Below the pieces are notes generated by a model. It made no database searches. It saw only the letters and a program-made list of their open reading frames with translations, and was not told the DNA's origin. 43,104 nt of DNA from a virus: positions 1 through 43,104 of IMG/VR virus record IMGVR_UViG_3300005613_000129, one strand, 5' to 3'. This document shows positions 40,072 to 43,104 of this stretch, in pieces. Numbering within the stretch: position 1 is the first letter of the stretch; each line of letters starts with the position of its first letter. The position numbers were made by a program, and so were the translations under genes.

Positions 40072-40437
40072 ATGCATAAGATTCTTAATAACATGAACCT
40101 ACCAGATACAGTAGTAAAAAATCATAAGAATATAAAAATACTCACGCCAAATGGTTATGAATCATTCTTTGGGGTGAATAAGATCAAAAAAAACAATTAT
40201 GCACATTTGATTTTTGAGAATGGAAAAGAACTTAAGTGTTCACTAGATCATCCATTATCAACAATAGAAGGAATCATAAAAGCAAAAGATCTCGATAAAA
40301 ATACCGAAATTTTAACAAAGAGCGGCGGAACTTTCTTAAAATCTCGTAGAGTTGTCAAAAAAGATATAGAATTATTTGATATCGTCAATTCTGGTAAAAA
40401 TCATCTATATTATACAAACGACATTGTATCCCACAAC
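40072..40437 (+). other. Split intein 2, C-piece (about 115-122 aa)
   Basis: Characteristic positions: NIKILTPNGYESFFGVNKI (residues 20-38), matching the NIKILSPNGF start of the AceL-TerL C-piece; CSLDHPL with block-B His60; and the end LYYTNDIVSHN (112-122) directly before Cys+1. The intein carries no endonuclease domain. Two 60-base lines from this part (40141-40260) hold 38 G/C of 120, so it is as AT-rich as the late genes around it, unlike the N-piece. Confidence 0.9.
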
Positions 40438-41295
40438 TGCGAATTTTTAGGTTCAGTAGACACATTGATTTCTGGTGCAAAGCTATCAACACTAACACAA
40501 GAAAGACCAATCAAATCAAATGCTGGCTTTGATATATATGAAAATCCAAAAGAAGATCATCAATATGTAATTACTGTAGATGTTGCTAGAGGAGTAGAAA
40601 TAGACTATTCTGCTTTTGTCGTTTTTGATATTACAACATTCCCATATAGGGTAGTAGCAAAATATAAAAATAATGAAATTAAACCCATGATGTTTCCATA
40701 CATCATTAGAGATGCTGGCAAAGTATATAATGATGCATATTTATTATGTGAAATTAATGATGTAGGAGATCAAGTAGCTTCTGCATTACATTATGATCTA
40801 GAATATCCAAATGTTCTAATGTGTTCAATGCGCGGAAGAGCAGGTCAAATTGTAGGTCAGGGATTTTCTGGGAAAAAAACTCAAATGGGCGTAAAAATGT
40901 CCAAAAATGTCAAGAAAGTTGGTTGTATAAATTTAAAAGCTATTATCGAAGAAGAAAAATTAATATTCAATGACTACGATATTATATCAGAATTGACCAC
41001 ATTTGTCCAAAAATATAGTTCATTCGAAGCAGAAGAAGGGTGTAATGATGATTTAACTATGTGTTTAGTTATTTTTGCTTGGCTAATCGTTCAGGATTAT
41101 TTTAAAGAAATGACTGACATTGATGTCAGAAAAAGATTATATGAAGAGCAACAAAATCAATTAGAGCAAGATATGGCTCCATTTGGCTTTATTATTGACG
41201 GAAGAGAGGAAAATAATTTTGTAGATTCCGATGGAACTCGTTGGTTTACTGATGAATATGGCGATATGTCTTATATGTGGGAATATAATTTCTAA
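40072..41295 (+). CDS. gp17: Terminase large subunit gp17, C-terminal part, led by a split-intein C-piece
   Basis: This 407-aa ORF starts with about 122 residues of split intein and continues at Cys123 into terminase: CEFLGSVDTLISGAKLSTLT, the region that follows WRQEFE in gp17. The nuclease domain that cuts the concatemer is complete, with likely metal-binding residues Asp170 (VITVDVARG), Glu227 (LLCEINDVG) and Asp326 or Asp327 (CNDDLTMCL), in the order of T4 Asp401, Glu458 and Asp542. Start choice is 40072 or the Met at 40093; the latter gives a C-piece closer to AceL-TerL length. A weak TATAAATG (40042-40049) may be a late promoter. GCATT/AATGC (40061-40075) can hide the first start codon in a small hairpin. 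Confidence 0.93.
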   Translation: MHKILNNMNLPDTVVKNHKNIKILTPNGYESFFGVNKIKKNNYAHLIFENGKELKCSLDHPLSTIEGIIKAKDLDKNTEILTKSGGTFLKSRRVVKKDIELFDIVNSGKNHLYYTNDIVSHNCEFLGSVDTLISGAKLSTLTQERPIKSNAGFDIYENPKEDHQYVITVDVARGVEIDYSAFVVFDITTFPYRVVAKYKNNEIKPMMFPYIIRDAGKVYNDAYLLCEINDVGDQVASALHYDLEYPNVLMCSMRGRAGQIVGQGFSGKKTQMGVKMSKNVKKVGCINLKAIIEEEKLIFNDYDIISELTTFVQKYSSFEAEEGCNDDLTMCLVIFAWLIVQDYFKEMTDIDVRKRLYEEQQNQLEQDMAPFGFIIDGREENNFVDSDGTRWFTDEYGDMSYMWEYNF

Positions 41296-41307
41296 AATAC
41301 CATTTTT

Positions 41308-41315
41308 CATAAATA
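41308..41315 (+). promoter_or_regulatory. T4-type late promoter before gp18
   Basis: CATAAATA fits the late consensus, 13 bases after the terminase stop and 36 nt before the gp18 ATG. A GGGAG ribosome-binding sequence lies 6-11 nt upstream of the start. Confidence 0.75.
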
Positions 41316-41351
41316 TTTTTTAGAGAAATAGAGTATTTCAGGGAGAAAAAC

Positions 41352-43104
41352 ATGGCGACTCCTCAATTATCTCCAGGCATTCTTGTCAGAGAGGTTGATT
41401 TAACTGTAGGAAGAGCTGATAATGTCATTGATAACATTGGAGCAATTGCTGGTCCTTTTGCGATTGGTCCAGTCGAAGAACCAATTGACATTACAACAGA
41501 ACAAGAGTTAATCAATACTTTTGGCAAACCTCTTTCAACCGATGCTCAGTATGAGTATTGGATGAGTGCATCTTCATATCTATCTTATGGTGGTATACTA
41601 AAAGTAGTTAGAGTAGATGATACTAACCTTAAGAATGCAAGAGTTGGTTACAATACGACTGCAACAGTTGATATTAAAAACTTTGATGATTATAATTCTC
41701 AAGAAACTGGAAGTTATCACTTTGCAGCAAAAACTCCAGGAACTTGGGCAAATAATCTTAAAGTTTGTGTAATTGATGATAAGGCAGACCAGATTATTGG
41801 AATCAATACTACAAATTTATCTAATATTGGTGCAAAAATTGGATATGGGGTTACCGTTTCTCTAACTAACGTAACTTTTGCTGGCGTTGGAGCAACTTCG
41901 GTGTTTAGTGGACACCTAAAAGGAATTATAACTGGAGTAACAACAGATGTAACAAATGGAAACAGCACTGTTGATGTAAAAATAGTTTCTAGGGTATCAT
42001 CCACATCTGCAGAATATAAAACTACACTACAAACAACTGCTTCTCAACTTGCTGGTATTGGTACAGATATTGTTTATGTTTCTAGTACAACAGGATTAAA
42101 TACATTAGATACACTAACTGCACCAGGACTGAATAATTTAACGATTACATCAGTTGGTTCTTCCACAGTTTCTCTTGCAAGCACTATAAGTTCTGCTATT
42201 AATTCTGGAGTTGCAGTAACATTTTCTAGATTAGTAACTATTGGTGGAGAAGAAGTTAGTATTAATTATTCGGAAGGTTCTAGATTTGGACAAATCCAAT
42301 CCGGTGACACCATAACCTTTGTTAATAATTCCGGTATCGCTACTGGTACTTCTCCAGTATCTTCTACACTAGATTGGTATAATCAGCAGACTCTGGGATT
42401 AACAAACTCAACTTTATTCTGGAGATCTATTGCACCAAGACCAGTAACAAATCAGTATGCAGCAACTCGAAATGCAAAGAATGATGCGCTAAACATTGTA
42501 ATTATTGATGATACTGGATCTTTAACTGGTGTTCAAGGTAATATCCTTGAGAAGCACACTTCGATTTCTAAGGCAACTGATTCTGTTTCTGGAGTAAATT
42601 CACCACAAAAGACTTGGTATAGAAATTATCTTGCCAACTTCTCAAATTATGTTTACTCAGGAACAAATTATTACACCTCGGAAGATACTTTAAATAATGT
42701 AACTCCCGTTACAACTGGGTTTACCACATACTCTGGTGTTCCTGCTGATTCATTTACTCCATTAAATGCTTCTTCTGGTGGTTGGAATCAAGAAGCACAG
42801 GGAACAGTATTTAATGCGATTGGAAACGTAACATTTGAACTTTCTGCAGGTGCTGATTATTCTGGTAACGGGGCAAAAGCAGAATTGGGTGGATTAAGTT
42901 CTGCATATGATCTCTTCTCAAATTCAGATGAAGTTGAGGTTGATTATTTAATTTGTGGTCCTGGACTAGAGACAAAAGAAGATTCACAAGCAAAAGCAAA
43001 TAAAATTATCTCAATTGCTGAAAATCGTAAAGATTGTGTTGCTGTAATTTCACCATACAGAGGTGCAGTAGTTGATATTACAAATACAACTACACAAACA
43101 GATA
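41352..43104 (+). CDS. gp18: Tail sheath protein gp18 (partial, runs off the window)
   Basis: The frame is open from the ATG to the window end (584 codons). The N-terminus MATPQLSPGILVREVDLTVG, then NIGAIAGPFAIGPVEEPI and the YEYWMSASSYLSYGG motif near residue 72, are typical of cyanomyovirus tail sheath. The sheath polymerises around the tail tube and contracts to drive it into the host. Residues about 234-292 (AGIGTDIVYVSSTTGL, SLASTISSAINSGVAVTF) form a module also found in the 1498-aa structural protein at 18509. A perfect-order late promoter and strong ribosome-binding site precede it, as expected for a protein needed in many copies. The C-terminal core lies outside. Confidence 0.95.
   Translation, partial: MATPQLSPGILVREVDLTVGRADNVIDNIGAIAGPFAIGPVEEPIDITTEQELINTFGKPLSTDAQYEYWMSASSYLSYGGILKVVRVDDTNLKNARVGYNTTATVDIKNFDDYNSQETGSYHFAAKTPGTWANNLKVCVIDDKADQIIGINTTNLSNIGAKIGYGVTVSLTNVTFAGVGATSVFSGHLKGIITGVTTDVTNGNSTVDVKIVSRVSSTSAEYKTTLQTTASQLAGIGTDIVYVSSTTGLNTLDTLTAPGLNNLTITSVGSSTVSLASTISSAINSGVAVTFSRLVTIGGEEVSINYSEGSRFGQIQSGDTITFVNNSGIATGTSPVSSTLDWYNQQTLGLTNSTLFWRSIAPRPVTNQYAATRNAKNDALNIVIIDDTGSLTGVQGNILEKHTSISKATDSVSGVNSPQKTWYRNYLANFSNYVYSGTNYYTSEDTLNNVTPVTTGFTTYSGVPADSFTPLNASSGGWNQEAQGTVFNAIGNVTFELSAGADYSGNGAKAELGGLSSAYDLFSNSDEVEVDYLICGPGLETKEDSQAKANKIISIAENRKDCVAVISPYRGAVVDITNTTTQTD

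Noticed and set aside
1-43104. Searched for tRNA genes, photosynthesis genes (psbA and similar), integrase and insertion sequences.
   Set aside because: None could be recognised; the plus strand is filled with phage structural and small unknown genes.

Overview
The window is part of the genome of a T4-like myovirus, most probably a cyanophage of marine Synechococcus or Prochlorococcus. The evidence is an uninterrupted plus-strand run of T4-type morphogenesis genes in the usual cyanomyovirus order: gp25, gp6, a gp7-like giant, a 1498-aa structural protein, gp8, a DUF4815 giant, two small genes, gp13, gp14, gp15, gp16, a DUF5872 protein, gp17 and the start of gp18. T4-type late promoters (NATAAATA) precede several of these genes. 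Small proteins typical of cyanophages and a cyanobacterial AbrB-like domain point the same way. No host gene, tRNA, CRISPR array or integrase was seen.

Region 1 (1-6.2 kb) is G/C-richer than the rest (63% by hand count at 5281-5340). It holds about a dozen small, mostly unknown genes, many in a transcription unit of their own. The recurring cassette is a rho-independent terminator, an AT-rich spacer, an ~80-bp dispersed repeat (seven copies, one inverted), a CCAG-N8-CTGG palindrome, a -35 and -10 spaced 17 bp, a GTC at the presumed start of transcription, and a start codon about 19 nt further on. Named products here are an ArdA-type antirestriction domain fused to an AbrB-like N-terminus (359-844) and a four-cysteine DUF6011-like protein (5264-5941). 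Region 2 (6.2-8.2 kb) is a short early operon around a GT-A type glycosyltransferase.

Region 3 (8.3-35.9 kb) is AT-rich (18% G+C by hand count at 16801-16860) and encodes baseplate, neck and tail-completion proteins. Two giants of 2534 aa dominate it. Several of these proteins share small beta-rich modules (a GSGY-type repeat, and a second module found in both the 1498-aa protein and the tail sheath), so they look enlarged by module insertion compared with T4.

Region 4 (35.9-41.3 kb) is the DNA-packaging locus and the most remarkable part. The large terminase (gp17, ATPase plus nuclease) is encoded by two separate ORFs and carries two inteins. The first is a contiguous 439-aa intein with a LAGLIDADG endonuclease, placed just after Walker B. 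The second is an atypically split intein with a 28-residue N-piece beginning with Ser and an approximately 122-residue C-piece ending HN before Cys+1. It resembles the AceL-TerL/GOS-TerL split inteins known from metagenomes. A working terminase of about 549 aa would need one cis and one trans splicing event. Between the two halves lies a 66-aa helix-turn-helix ORF with a frameshifted second-repeat remnant, probably the remains of a homing endonuclease. A 395-aa DUF5872 gene separates the small and large terminase genes. The window ends inside gp18 (tail sheath).
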